Assembly: GCF_012911565.1 (NCBI RefSeq)
Contig: NZ_JAAMPU010000104.1
Span: 124,001 to 188,000 of the forward strand
Direction: 5' to 3'
Length of the DNA stretch: 64,000 nucleotides
Origin: Flavobacterium silvaticum
GTDB lineage: Bacteria > Bacteroidota > Bacteroidia > Flavobacteriales > Flavobacteriaceae
Shown: positions 17,464 through 26,929 of the stretch, piece by piece
Position numbering within the stretch: the stretch's first letter is position 1
Layout: each line of letters opens with the position of its first letter
The notes under the pieces: generated by a model
Told to the model about the DNA's origin: nothing
Seen by the model: the letters and a program-made list of their open reading frames with translations, nothing else
Database searches by the model: none
Translations under genes and position numbers: made by a program

Positions 17464-20400
17464 TTAGTCGATGATGACTTTTTGGGTAATGCGCGATCCG
17501 TCTTCAAGGATCGCTTTCACAATCAAAACTTGTGCAGCCACATTCAGTTTTCCGGTGCTGAATAAATTCGTATTGAGTTTGTCATCTTCAAGGATATGTT
17601 TTCCGGTCACGTCAAAAATAGCTACAGACTTGATGAATTGTCCCGCGGAACTCACCTGTATCTCATGGTCTTTCGCAATGATGTAAGCCGGGTTCGCGGT
17701 GTTTTCACCAGTTCCGAGGCTTTGGGTCGTGTAATGCAATTCAAAACGGTCGTCAAAAGTTCCTACTACAGATGTAAACGAATAGCTTCCGAGTCTTATG
17801 TCATGGTAGCTGTTGTCGGCTTTATCCAGGATGTATATGTCGATGCCTTGCGGTGTGAAGATTCCGTCTACATTTTCAAGGTTGATCGATAATGTTCCGG
17901 CAACCGTCGTTTTGTATCCGAGCGGAACCACATCATTGTTGTTGAACGGAAGCGCACGTCCCTGTATGGCAAGTTTGGTAGCCGCATCGAGCATCGAATA
18001 CAGGCTCACGTAATTTCCGGCCGGGAAAATCGTACCGTCGAATTTGCTGTCTTTTTCATTCGTCGCTCCCGGGACATAACCCACGAGTGTTTCTTCAAAT
18101 GCACCGTTTTCATTCGAAATGCTGAGCCAGATACGGCTTTTTTCAGGCTCTGGCGCCATGGCCGTTTCGTTGTTTGAGGCCGATGTACGGAAAAACTGCG
18201 TATTGTTGCCTGAAACCCGCATCGCGTTTTTGAATAGAGCCGAATAAGAGCCAGGCGAAAGTTCATTGTTCGCTTCGATAAAGAACGCTTGTCCCGATGC
18301 AATTTTCCCGGTAGGTGCCGCTCCGCCGGACAATGCTGCCGATGCCGTTTTGATTCCGCCGGTCAGATTGTATTTCGCATAATCGTTCGTAGTGTATTGG
18401 AAACCTACTGTTGCCGGGGCGATAGCCGTGTTGTGTGTCCACAGATAGACGGTTCCTTCGACGATATTTTCGTTAGCCGGATCTGTGAGGAATAAATCGA
18501 TGTCTATAGCCGACGGATACGGATTCCCGATGAGGTTGTAGGTACTCGTCGCTTTCTGGATCGTCGCATTGATGAATCCGTTGTTCGGTACACCTTTGAA
18601 TTCCCCGCTGTAGATTCCGTTCGACGCATTCGTGTTCGACCAGCCTTGTGGCGCGCGGATAATATAACCCATACCCGGAACCATGGTCGCATTTCCGCCG
18701 GCAATGCTTTGCCAGTTATTGATTTGCGGGTTGAACGAATAATATTTGTCCGATAAGGTATTCGGTGACAAATCATGTAAGGTATTGTCTGCAACCGGCG
18801 ACGACCAATATGTGAAATCGTAGGTTTTCATCGCCGTTGTTTTTCTTCGGACGGTGATGCTTCCGCTGTTGACAGAAGAATCGTCTACCTGAACCAGACT
18901 CGCATTGTTCTCAAGTATCAGATGTGCCGATGGATCGACAACCACATTTTTCTGCACGACCAATGTAATTCCGGCCGGCACGGACATAGTCGCCGTTCCC
19001 GTGACCTGGCAAGAACAAACATTTAAGCTTGAATTCAGCGACAGGTTTTCCCCGATTACGATGGTTGTCGTGGTATTCGGTGTTCCGCTCCATGATCCGT
19101 TGTAGGTTACGGCTGTAGGAACGTTGATCAGTACTGCATCTGAATATTGGGTTGCGCCACAGCTTCCGCTTACCACTTTTGTCCGGAAATATAACGTCGA
19201 TGTCAAACCGGCAGCCAGATAAGTCGATGAAGATGCACCCGGAATATCTGTAAAAGTCACATTGTCAGGAGACGATTGCCATTGGATGTCACCAGCGCTT
19301 CCCGTTAAAGTCAGGTTGGTCGAATTGGTTCCGGAACAAACGTTTGTCGAAGGCAATGTTGTTCCGGTAATACTGACGCTTCCGGCCTGCGCATACGGCA
19401 GTACCTGAACTGTAACTACATTGGTTGTTGCAGAGGAACATTCCGTAGTGGTCACGATGGCTCGGAAGTACCTTGTCGCCTGTAAATTATAAGCCGTGTA
19501 TGATGCCGATGTCGCTCCTGAAATATCACTGAACGAACTTCCGTTAGCCGATTGTTGCCATTGGATATTTCCGGTATAGCCGGATACGGCCATCGTCGCC
19601 TGGTTCACCCCGACGCAAAGTGTCGTATCGCCGGAAGCCGCACCCGCAACGCTCGCCGGTCGGACAAAAATCATGACCGAAGCCGTACTTGCCGTGCTGC
19701 AAACGCCGCTGGTCAGAAAGGCTTTGTAGTATGTTGTCACATTCAGGTTGGTTGCGTTGTATGTCGCTGAATTCGCGCCGGTGATATTCGTAAAGGTCAC
19801 GTTATCGGTCGACGATTTCCATTGGATGCTTCCAATATGGCCGCTTAATGTAAGCACCGTAGAATTGACTCCGGAACATACCGAAGCCGCACCGCCAATG
19901 ACACCCGCAACCGAAGCCGGATCGACGGTAATGGCAACAGATGTAGCCATAGTTGCAGAACACGGCCCGTTAGTCACACGGATTCTGTAATACATGGTCG
20001 AAGTCAGGTTGGTAACGGTATAAGATGCCGATGTCGCTCCGGAAATATCACTGAACGAACTGTTGTTCGCAGACGATTGCCATTGGATTGAGCCTGAACT
20101 TCCGCTTACGGTCAGCACGGTGCTGTTGGTTCCGTAACAAACGGCCCCGGCTCCGGAAATGGTTCCAGTAGTTGGTGTCGGGTTAACGGTAACGCTGGCG
20201 GATGCCGATGCCACTCCGGAACAGACTCCGTTGGTGACAAAAACCCTGTAATAAGTTGTTGCCGATAAATTGCTCGCCGTGTAAGTTGCCAATGTCGCTC
20301 CGGTAATATTCGAGAAAGAACTGTTGTTCGCAGACGATTGCCATTGGATCGAACCTGTATAACCGCTTGCCGTCAGTGTAGTGCTATTTGTACCTGAGCA

Positions 20401-23400
20401 TACTTCGGCGCTTCCGGAAACCGTTCCCGCTACAGAAACCGGAGTTACCGTAACCTGTACCGATGCACTCGTCGCCGATGCACAACTTCCGCTGCTTACA
20501 ACAACTCTGTAATACGTCGTAGCAGAAAGGTTCGTCGCGGTATATGTTGCCGATGTCGCTCCTGAAATGTTAGTGAACGAACTGTTGTTCAAAGACGATT
20601 GCCATTGGATTGTTCCCGTGTATCCGCTCAATGAAAGTGCCGTGCTGTTCAAACCGGAACAAACTGTCGTCGTACCTGAAATGGTTCCTGAAACAGAAGC
20701 CGGAATAACGATCACGTTAACCGAATTCGTATACACCGTACTACACGCGCCATTGGTCAAAGCGGCCCTGAAATAAGTTGTTGCAGACAAGTTCGTCGCG
20801 GTGTATGTCGCAGCTGTCGCACTTGAAATGTTGCCCCAGGTTGCATTGTCCGGAGACGATTGCCACTGGATGGTTCCCGTATGTCCGCTCAATGACAATG
20901 CGGTGCTGTTTGTTCCGGCGCAGACCGTATTGTTTCCACCTGAAATGCTTCCGGCTACAGACAAAGCAGATAATGTCACATTTGCTGTAACACCCGTCGT
21001 ATAAGCACCTGCCGTATTCGTGCCGACAGTTTCCTGGCATAATCCGCCATTTTTCCGGCGTACCCAATAAGTTGTGTTTGCGGCCGGTGTTACCGTTATG
21101 GATTCTGTCGTGAAAGGCAATACGTTAGTACCGACTGAAGTTCCGGTTCCCCATTCATAGGTAGTGTTCGGGGCAACGGTTCCGCCTGCGGCTGTGAGCG
21201 TGGTGCTGCTTCCGGCGCAAATGTTCGTAGTTCCGGTTATGGAAGTAGGCGCTGTGGAATAGTTGGTACAGCTGGTATAGTTGAAGCTGAGCTGGAATGT
21301 GCTGCTCGCCTGTATATATTCAATGATGAGGTCTTTTTGTCCGCTCAGAAATACTGAATACGTATTCGTCAGTCCGTTGGTCACATAAGCCCACCGCGTA
21401 ATGACCCAGGTAACACCGCCATCGATAGAGAATCGCATACCGTCGTCTGCCGTGATCGTGAAATTATAATACCCGGGCGTAAATGTTTTTCGCATTTTAT
21501 AGCGTATCGAGAAATTCGAATAATAGGTGCTGCAGATATTCGTACCCGATATTGGTGTAGGAGGTGAATTGTAGATACCGCCTGAGAGGGAAATTACATC
21601 AGAAGGTGTTGTCACATAACCCATATAGGCATAGTTGGATCCTGTGCCGCCAAATGCCGTGGTTGCAGTTCCTGCCGAACCGTTTTTCGAGGCATACACA
21701 TAGCCAATCCAGGTTCCGTTTCCATAATCTGTAGTGTTTCCGGCAGGAGTCGGGGCAGAAAGTGGATTGACGGTAATCGTCTGTGTCAAGCCTGCAGTAT
21801 ATGTTTCGCAGACCGGATTATATCTTCGGACCCAATAAGTCGTCGTTGTAGTCGGAGCCACGATGATGGCGCTTCCTGTACTGCTCAGGGTGTTCGCCCC
21901 GATAACACTTCCGGTTCCCCATTGGTAACTCGAACCCGTTCCTCCTTTGGCAAGAATCGTTGTGTTTCCGCCAAGGCAAATCACGTCGTTTGCCACAATC
22001 GAAGTAGGCGCCGTGACCGAATTCGAATCGATGTCGCTGCAATAATTGAAATAATGACGTGGATTGTAGGTAGAAAGGTTGTAGAATTCAATCACGATAT
22101 TTACGTTTCCGCTCAAATAAAACCAGGCCGAATCTTCGGTATTGAATGTTCCTGTCGCCGTAGAAGTCCAGTGGTTGACAATCCATGTAGCTCCTCCGTC
22201 AATACTAAGGCGATAACCTCCATTCGAACCAACCATGAACATATAGTTACCGGCTACAAAGTTTTTAGTCAGGCGATAACGGTATGATCCTTTGAAATTT
22301 GTCCATAGTGCCGAACACACAGTAGAAGCCATATTGTTGTAAGGATAATTGTCAAACGCAAAAGCACCTGTAGTGTAATAACCCTGGTACGTACCAAAAG
22401 GTGTTACCGGTGGATTTGCTCCATCGTTTTGTGCATAGAAATACGCACGCCAGGTGTTTCCCGTTCCATAAACCGTTGGTGTTCCAGTAGGCGTACAGGT
22501 TTGTAATGTCAGGACGTTTGAATAACCTACGCAACTTCCGGTACTCACGGCAGCGCGGAAATATGTCGTTACGGCTACATTCGTGGCAGTGTAATTGGCG
22601 GTTGTCGCTCCTGAAATATTGGCAAAGGTGACGTTATCAGTTGATGATTGCCATTGGATAGCCGTTCCCGAATAACCGGAAACCGTAAAGGCATTGCTGT
22701 TGTAAGTCGCCGGAACCGTAATTGTCGTTACCGATTGGCCTGTAATGGCAGCCGTTCCGCCGTTTGTATTTGAATTGACAGACATCAGTACCGATGGCGA
22801 AAAGGCCGATCCACAGCTACCGTTGGTGATTTTTACCCGGTAATATCTGGCTGTGAAAATGTTGGTTACGGTATAGGCCGATGACGCAGCCGATGCAATA
22901 TCGGAAAACGTCGTATTGTCTGTAGAAGTCTGCCATTGTATCGTTCCTGAAAATCCGGCCAGAGTCAAAACCGTCGAATTTGTTCCCGTACAAACCGTAG
23001 TCGCTCCGGAAATGGTTCCCGGAATTGGAGCGGAGAAAGTCAACGTGATGCTGTTTGAAAAAACGGCACTGCAAGCCCCATTGGTCACTTTGGCCCTGTA
23101 ATATGTTGTAGCTGAAATATTGGTAGCGGTGTAAGATGATGACGTCGCCCCTGAAATATCATTGAAAGTCGAATTGTCAGAAGACGATTGCCATTGTATG
23201 TTTCCCGTCTGTCCGCTCACCGAAACCACTGTGGAATTCGTCGCCGAACAAATGGTCGCCGTTCCCGCAGCCGTTCCCGCAACAGATGCCGCACTCACAA
23301 CAACACTCGCACTTGCGGAATAAGCTGTCGTACAACTTCCGCTGCTTACTTTTACGCGGTAATATCTGGTAGCTGTTAGGTTGGTTGCCGTGAAAGTCGA

Positions 23401-25149
23401 AGCTGTAGCGCTTGCAATGTCGGCGAAAGTGGTGTTATCAGAAGAAATCTGCCATTGTAAAGAACCTGTATAACCAGTGATTGACAAGGCTGTGCTGTTT
23501 GTTCCGGAACAAACCGTGGTTCCGCCGGAAATGGTTCCCGTAACCGGTTGAGGTGAAACCGTAATTGTGACAGATGTGGAGTAAACCGCCGGACAGGTTC
23601 CGTTAGAAACCATGACACGGAAATAAGTAGTTTGTGTGAGGTTGTTTGCCTGGTACGAAGCCGAAGTTGCATTTGAAACCGAAGCAAAAGTGGTATTATC
23701 GACAGATGATTGCCATTGGATGCTACCGGTTTGTCCGGAAACGGAAAGCGTGGCCGAGTTTGCTCCGGCGCATAAAGAAGTCGCTCCGGTTACAGTTCCG
23801 GCAACCGCATTTGGATTTACAATTACGCTGACGGAATTACTGAAAGCAGCCTCACAGCTTCCGCTTGTCGCCTTGATCCTGAAATAAGTAGTCACAGTAA
23901 GGTTTGTTGCGGTGTAGTTGTTAGAAGTCGCTCCCGAAATATCGCTGAATGTAGCGTTGTCGGTACTTTTTTGCCATTGGACGCTACCAACCGATGGCGT
24001 GGCCGTTAAAGTACTGTTGTTCGTTCCGGCGCAAACGGTCGCTGTTCCGCTTACGGTTCCGGCATGGCTCAACGGCGAAACAGTCACCAATATAGGGCTT
24101 GATGCCACCGATGCACAGCTTCCATTGCTCACGCGTACCTTATACCAGATATTTGCCGTGAGGTTTTCTGTTGTCAGGCTTGGGCCTGTCGCGCCTGCAA
24201 TGGCTGCATAAGAGGTATTATCGGTAGATTTCATCCACTGTATCGATCCGGAATACCCTGCGGCCGTAAGCGTTGTGGGATGTTGATAGCACACCGCTGT
24301 ATTTCCTGTGATGGATGACGGAGCTACCGAAGGCTGTGAAACCGTTATGGTTTTTGAAATGCCACCCGAAACAAAACCACAGCTTCCGGAATCGATGCGT
24401 CTGACCCAATACGTGATATTTGATGTCGGGCTAAAAGTAGCGGTTGCTGTAGTCTGGCCTGAAATGATGTTCGATCCAATGACATTACCGCTTCCCCATT
24501 GATAAACGGCACCGGCAGCTTCATATCCGCCAGATGCTACCAACGTGATCGGGCTTCCCGAACATACCTCGTCGTTAGATGTTATGAGTGTTGGGGCAGT
24601 CGATGGCTCGGCACACGGATCAAAACTGAACGAAACGCGCGCAGGCCCATTGTTTTCATAGTATTCCACCACAAGGTCAATTTCCCCGCTCAATGAAAAA
24701 ACAGCTGAATTTGTTGTATATGCATGATCATTCCAGTTTGAGAATACAAACGTGTTTCCGCCGTCAAGACTGAATCTGTAACCGCTGTCACCGCCAACCG
24801 TAAATTGATAATATCCGGGTGTGAAGGTGTGGCGCATTTTATATCTTATGGCGAATGAATCGGAATAGGAGCCACAAACATTTGCTCCACTTACAGAACC
24901 TGTCCCGAAATCGTGATCGAATTCTTCAGATTCCGTAATGTAACCGCGATATGTTGTGGTGAATGCATTAGCCGGAGGGTTTGCTCCATCGGTATTTGCA
25001 TATACGTATCCAATCCAGCTTCCATCACCTGATGTTATCTGGTCTCCGGTTGGAATTGGGCACTGAGCCCTACTTTTGGTACATACAATTAAGGCAACAA
25101 GCACAGAAAGAGTGAATAAGCGTATTGCCGATTTGTAGGAATATGACAT
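17464..25149 (-). CDS. giant T9SS protein with PA14-like and Ig-like repeats (2561 aa)
   Basis: The chosen ATG at 25149 gives a signal peptide ending SRAQ. A longer frame from 25212 would start inside the promoter. Three PA14-like beta modules are visible, each with GSWIGYVYA/GNTWRAYFYA-like starts and a YRFSLDGG-type core, near residues ~30-180, ~890-1040 and ~1130-1290. About 17 Ig-like modules of ~88 residues (V-C-S-G-T-N-S-T...I-Q-W-Q-S-S...T-Y-Y-R) fill most of the rest. A ~450-residue C-terminal beta region ends in a T9SS sorting signal of the type C kind (ending KVIID). This is a long surface fibre or adhesin by architecture; no enzymatic domain is evident. Repeats are also similar at DNA level, so copy number could vary between strains. 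Confidence 0.88.
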   Translation of the reverse strand: MSYSYKSAIRLFTLSVLVALIVCTKSRAQCPIPTGDQITSGDGSWIGYVYANTDGANPPANAFTTTYRGYITESEEFDHDFGTGSVSGANVCGSYSDSFAIRYKMRHTFTPGYYQFTVGGDSGYRFSLDGGNTFVFSNWNDHAYTTNSAVFSLSGEIDLVVEYYENNGPARVSFSFDPCAEPSTAPTLITSNDEVCSGSPITLVASGGYEAAGAVYQWGSGNVIGSNIISGQTTATATFSPTSNITYWVRRIDSGSCGFVSGGISKTITVSQPSVAPSSITGNTAVCYQHPTTLTAAGYSGSIQWMKSTDNTSYAAIAGATGPSLTTENLTANIWYKVRVSNGSCASVASSPILVTVSPLSHAGTVSGTATVCAGTNNSTLTATPSVGSVQWQKSTDNATFSDISGATSNNYTATNLTVTTYFRIKATSGSCEAAFSNSVSVIVNPNAVAGTVTGATSLCAGANSATLSVSGQTGSIQWQSSVDNTTFASVSNATSASYQANNLTQTTYFRVMVSNGTCPAVYSTSVTITVSPQPVTGTISGGTTVCSGTNSTALSITGYTGSLQWQISSDNTTFADIASATASTFTATNLTATRYYRVKVSSGSCTTAYSASASVVVSAASVAGTAAGTATICSATNSTVVSVSGQTGNIQWQSSSDNSTFNDISGATSSSYTATNISATTYYRAKVTNGACSAVFSNSITLTFSAPIPGTISGATTVCTGTNSTVLTLAGFSGTIQWQTSTDNTTFSDIASAASSAYTVTNIFTARYYRVKITNGSCGSAFSPSVLMSVNSNTNGGTAAITGQSVTTITVPATYNSNAFTVSGYSGTAIQWQSSTDNVTFANISGATTANYTATNVAVTTYFRAAVSTGSCVGYSNVLTLQTCTPTGTPTVYGTGNTWRAYFYAQNDGANPPVTPFGTYQGYYTTGAFAFDNYPYNNMASTVCSALWTNFKGSYRYRLTKNFVAGNYMFMVGSNGGYRLSIDGGATWIVNHWTSTATGTFNTEDSAWFYLSGNVNIVIEFYNLSTYNPRHYFNYCSDIDSNSVTAPTSIVANDVICLGGNTTILAKGGTGSSYQWGTGSVIGANTLSSTGSAIIVAPTTTTTYWVRRYNPVCETYTAGLTQTITVNPLSAPTPAGNTTDYGNGTWIGYVYASKNGSAGTATTAFGGTGSNYAYMGYVTTPSDVISLSGGIYNSPPTPISGTNICSTYYSNFSIRYKMRKTFTPGYYNFTITADDGMRFSIDGGVTWVITRWAYVTNGLTNTYSVFLSGQKDLIIEYIQASSTFQLSFNYTSCTNYSTAPTSITGTTNICAGSSTTLTAAGGTVAPNTTYEWGTGTSVGTNVLPFTTESITVTPAANTTYWVRRKNGGLCQETVGTNTAGAYTTGVTANVTLSALSVAGSISGGNNTVCAGTNSTALSLSGHTGTIQWQSSPDNATWGNISSATAATYTATNLSATTYFRAALTNGACSTVYTNSVNVIVIPASVSGTISGTTTVCSGLNSTALSLSGYTGTIQWQSSLNNSSFTNISGATSATYTATNLSATTYYRVVVSSGSCASATSASVQVTVTPVSVAGTVSGSAEVCSGTNSTTLTASGYTGSIQWQSSANNSSFSNITGATLATYTASNLSATTYYRVFVTNGVCSGVASASASVTVNPTPTTGTISGAGAVCYGTNSTVLTVSGSSGSIQWQSSANNSSFSDISGATSASYTVTNLTSTMYYRIRVTNGPCSATMATSVAITVDPASVAGVIGGAASVCSGVNSTVLTLSGHIGSIQWKSSTDNVTFTNITGANSATYNATNLNVTTYYKAFLTSGVCSTASTASVMIFVRPASVAGAASGDTTLCVGVNQATMAVSGYTGNIQWQQSANGSSFSDISGATSASYTAYNLQATRYFRAIVTTTECSSATTNVVTVQVLPYAQAGSVSITGTTLPSTNVCSGTNSTNLTLTGSAGDIQWQSSPDNVTFTDIPGASSSTYLAAGLTSTLYFRTKVVSGSCGATQYSDAVLINVPTAVTYNGSWSGTPNTTTTIVIGENLSLNSSLNVCSCQVTGTATMSVPAGITLVVQKNVVVDPSAHLILENNASLVQVDDSSVNSGSITVRRKTTAMKTYDFTYWSSPVADNTLHDLSPNTLSDKYYSFNPQINNWQSIAGGNATMVPGMGYIIRAPQGWSNTNASNGIYSGEFKGVPNNGFINATIQKATSTYNLIGNPYPSAIDIDLFLTDPANENIVEGTVYLWTHNTAIAPATVGFQYTTNDYAKYNLTGGIKTASAALSGGAAPTGKIASGQAFFIEANNELSPGSYSALFKNAMRVSGNNTQFFRTSASNNETAMAPEPEKSRIWLSISNENGAFEETLVGYVPGATNEKDSKFDGTIFPAGNYVSLYSMLDAATKLAIQGRALPFNNNDVVPLGYKTTVAGTLSINLENVDGIFTPQGIDIYILDKADNSYHDIRLGSYSFTSVVGTFDDRFELHYTTQSLGTGENTANPAYIIAKDHEIQVSSAGQFIKSVAIFDVTGKHILEDDKLNTNLFSTGKLNVAAQVLIVKAILEDGSRITQKVIID

Positions 25150-25180
25150 TAGTTCGTTTGTTTTGGTTATAAACATCGAC

Positions 25181-25213
25181 CAAATGTATAATAATATCGA
25201 TGAAATGCACAAA
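25181..25213 (-). promoter_or_regulatory. promoter of the giant PA14/Ig gene, TTTG-N21-TACATTTG
   Basis: On the minus strand TTTG (25213-25210) and TACATTTG (25188-25181) are 21 nt apart, a good Bacteroidota promoter. Transcription would start near 25174, about 25 nt before the ATG at 25149. This is why the longer in-frame start at 25212 was rejected. Confidence 0.75.
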
Positions 25214-25450
25214 TCTAATTTTTTAATTTTATTTTTCCTACAAATAATACTATTTTATTTTATTTTTAAATATTTGATAATCAATGATTTATAATTTCAA
25301 AAATCACTAATTCGCATGTTGAGAACTTTCGGGTTTCGACAATTACGAAAGAAATATATTACAATTCGTCTCTTTTTGATTTGTAACACACTGATAAATA
25401 GTACAAAAAAACAGAATCAAAACGATTCGGTTAGAGGTTCAGTAAACAGT
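25214..25450. other. AT-rich intergenic region, no gene seen
   Basis: With the promoter above, about 300 nt separate the giant gene from the SRPBCC operon. It is very A/T rich. The only structure I see is a weak minus-strand hairpin (GAATC/GATTC at 25414-25428) followed by a T run, which may end the ArsR-SRPBCC operon. Confidence 0.4.
25403..25428 (-). terminator. weak terminator of the ArsR-SRPBCC operon
   Basis: On the minus strand a 5-bp stem GAATC/GATTC with a 5-nt loop is followed by TGTTTTTTTG. The stem is short, so confidence is low. Confidence 0.35.
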
Positions 25451-25906
25451 TCATTTTCCAGATGGAAATTTATCTCCGATAAGGTTCAACCTTATTCCGT
25501 GTTCCAGCCATGCTTTCAAGCCGTCTACAACAGTCGTAAAGCCACCTGTCGAATCGCGGATAACTGCGATAAGTTCAGCATAGGTTTCCGTATAACCCGT
25601 TTCAATGCATTCCACATACGTCGCATTGTCACTTTTTGGGGTGAACCTGAAATCTACGCGTCGTTTCTTGTCGCCCCATCGAATTGAAATCTGCTCGTCA
25701 GGAATAATCTCCAGTACATCGACAACTGCTTTGGCGCCGTACATTTCCCATTCCCAAAGTACCGTTTTACCGGCTTCGAGTTTTCCGCTGCTTTTGGTAA
25801 ACCAGAAATTGACGGTTTGTTCCGGATCGATGAATGCATTGAAAACTTCTGGTGCAGGTTTGCAAATCAGCATTTGGCTTCCGGCAAAAATGGTGTTCTT
25901 TTCCAT
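25451..25906 (-). CDS. SRPBCC (AHSA1-like) domain protein
   Basis: The 151-residue protein has an AHSA1/START-like fold: the N-terminal strand MLICKPAPEVFNAFIDPEQT, the W-F-T-K-S-S-G-K region and a C-terminal helix ending GLKAWLEHG. Such proteins form a hydrophobic cavity for small ligands; no specific ligand is known here. It is the third gene of an ArsR-SRPBCC-SRPBCC unit and starts 2 nt after the previous stop. Confidence 0.8.
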   Translation of the reverse strand: MEKNTIFAGSQMLICKPAPEVFNAFIDPEQTVNFWFTKSSGKLEAGKTVLWEWEMYGAKAVVDVLEIIPDEQISIRWGDKKRRVDFRFTPKSDNATYVECIETGYTETYAELIAVIRDSTGGFTTVVDGLKAWLEHGIRLNLIGDKFPSGK

Positions 25907-25908
25907 AT

Positions 25909-26349
25909 TTATTTTTTCAGATAATCTTCAATGGCTTTTACAAAATACGTCCAGCCTTCGGTAAAGTTCTTCATTGATAGCTCAGGGAATTTGTCCGGAT
26001 CGAAAGATTCGAGGATTCGGAATGTCAAGGTCAGTTTCGTTTTTCCGTCAGCCTCTTCAAGGTCGTAACGCACATTTCCCATGCCTTCGTAATCCGGATA
26101 TTTCCAGTCATATGCGATTGTTTTTTGAGGAACAGCTTCGGTAACAGTCCAACGATGCACATATTGGTTCCCGTTCGGATGCGGCACCGTGAATTCAGTC
26201 GTAAAACCAACTTCGGGCTTAAAATCTTCAAGCATGGGGAAATACCATTGCTTCATTTTGGAAACGTCGGTCAGTGCCTGCCATACTTCGGAAACCGGCG
26301 AATCATAGATTCGTTCCAGTATGAGCGGTTTTTTTTCAGATTCATGCAT
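25909..26349 (-). CDS. SRPBCC (AHSA1-like) domain protein
   Basis: The 146-residue AHSA1-type protein shows ERIYDSPVSEVWQALTD at the N-terminus, a central beta-sheet with Y-D-W-K-Y-P and a C-terminal helix (FTEGWTYFVKAIEDYL). It is a ligand-cavity fold commonly encoded next to an ArsR repressor in Bacteroidota and Firmicutes. It starts 7 nt after arsR and is followed within 2 nt by a second SRPBCC gene; the two are diverged paralogues. Confidence 0.85.
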   Translation of the reverse strand: MHESEKKPLILERIYDSPVSEVWQALTDVSKMKQWYFPMLEDFKPEVGFTTEFTVPHPNGNQYVHRWTVTEAVPQKTIAYDWKYPDYEGMGNVRYDLEEADGKTKLTLTFRILESFDPDKFPELSMKNFTEGWTYFVKAIEDYLKK

Positions 26350-26356
26350 AATACTA

Positions 26357-26662
26357 TTATTTAGTGTTCAAAAAATCTCCAAGTGCGTCCAGTTTTTCAT
26401 TCCAGAATACGCTATATGTTTCGGCCCAATCCGCCACTTCCTTTATTTTTTTGAAATCGGGTTCGCAAATCCGTTCACGTCCTTCATGCCGCATCCGTAT
26501 CAATCCGCATTCGGCCAAAATCTTGACCTGCTTTGAAATGGCTGGCCTGCTTATTTTAAAATGATCGGCAACCGCATTGAGGTTCATCGGCGCTTTTGCC
26601 AACACCGATAATATGTGCCGACGCGTCGGATCGGCAATCGCCTGGAAAACATCTCGTCTCAT
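26357..26662 (-). CDS. ArsR-family winged-helix repressor
   Basis: The 101-residue protein is a minimal ArsR/HTH_20 regulator: AIADPTRRHILSVLAK, then the recognition region AVADHFKISRPAISKQVKIL, then a beta-wing. No Cys pair for metal sensing is seen (its one Cys is in AECGLIRM), which fits the non-metal ArsR type found with AHSA1 proteins. It is the first gene of the operon. Inverted repeats upstream (26666-26703) are candidate operators. Confidence 0.9.
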   Translation of the reverse strand: MRRDVFQAIADPTRRHILSVLAKAPMNLNAVADHFKISRPAISKQVKILAECGLIRMRHEGRERICEPDFKKIKEVADWAETYSVFWNEKLDALGDFLNTK

Positions 26663-26665
26663 TGT

Positions 26666-26703
26666 GTAACTGTTCGGTTACTAATTTAGCTATTATTTAG
26701 TAA
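26666..26703 (-). promoter_or_regulatory. candidate ArsR operator: two inverted repeats
   Basis: GTAAC (26666-26670) and GTTAC (26677-26681) form one inverted repeat with a 6-nt spacer. TTACTAA (26678-26684) and TTAGTAA (26697-26703) form another with a 12-nt spacer around TTTAGCTATTAT. They lie just upstream of the arsR ATG at 26662, where an autorepressor would bind. Confidence 0.45.
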
Positions 26704-26833
26704 TGATTTTTATTTTTTATTAGCATGATCCCGCTGCCCGTTTCAAGCTTTTTTAAAAACCGGCGCCAAAGCAAACCCCTGCACGAGCTTCTTTTAGTCG
26801 CTGTGCGGGCGTAGCATTGGCTGCCGCTTTCTG

Positions 26834-26864
26834 GCAAAAGGCTTTACACTTGCATCGGGGCTAG
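26834..26864 (+). repeat. dispersed 31-nt intergenic repeat, copy 2
   Basis: This is a near-copy of 4363-4393: GCAAAA-G-GCTTT-ACA-CTTGCATC-G-GGGCTAG. It lies in the 267-nt gap between arsR and the DUF6660 gene. The gap also holds a GC-rich stretch (26755-26830) with weaker similarity to 4300-4340. Confidence 0.6.
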
Positions 26865-26929
26865 GCCCGGACTCTGTTTGCAATCCAAACAGCCAACAGA
26901 TTCATGTATAAATTCCATACATTTACCTC

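Noticed and set aside
7453..25149. Long frames inside the large repeat genes on the opposite strand
   Set aside because: They mirror the repeat codon pattern of the real genes, lack start signals and do not form complete domains.
25150..25212. N-terminal extension of the giant PA14/Ig protein (start at 25212)
   Set aside because: It would put the start codon inside the TTTG-N21-TACATTTG promoter, and the signal peptide begins only at the ATG at 25149.
25316..25687. 123-codon plus-strand frame overlapping the SRPBCC gene
   Set aside because: It is a shadow of the minus-strand SRPBCC gene extended into AT-rich non-coding DNA.
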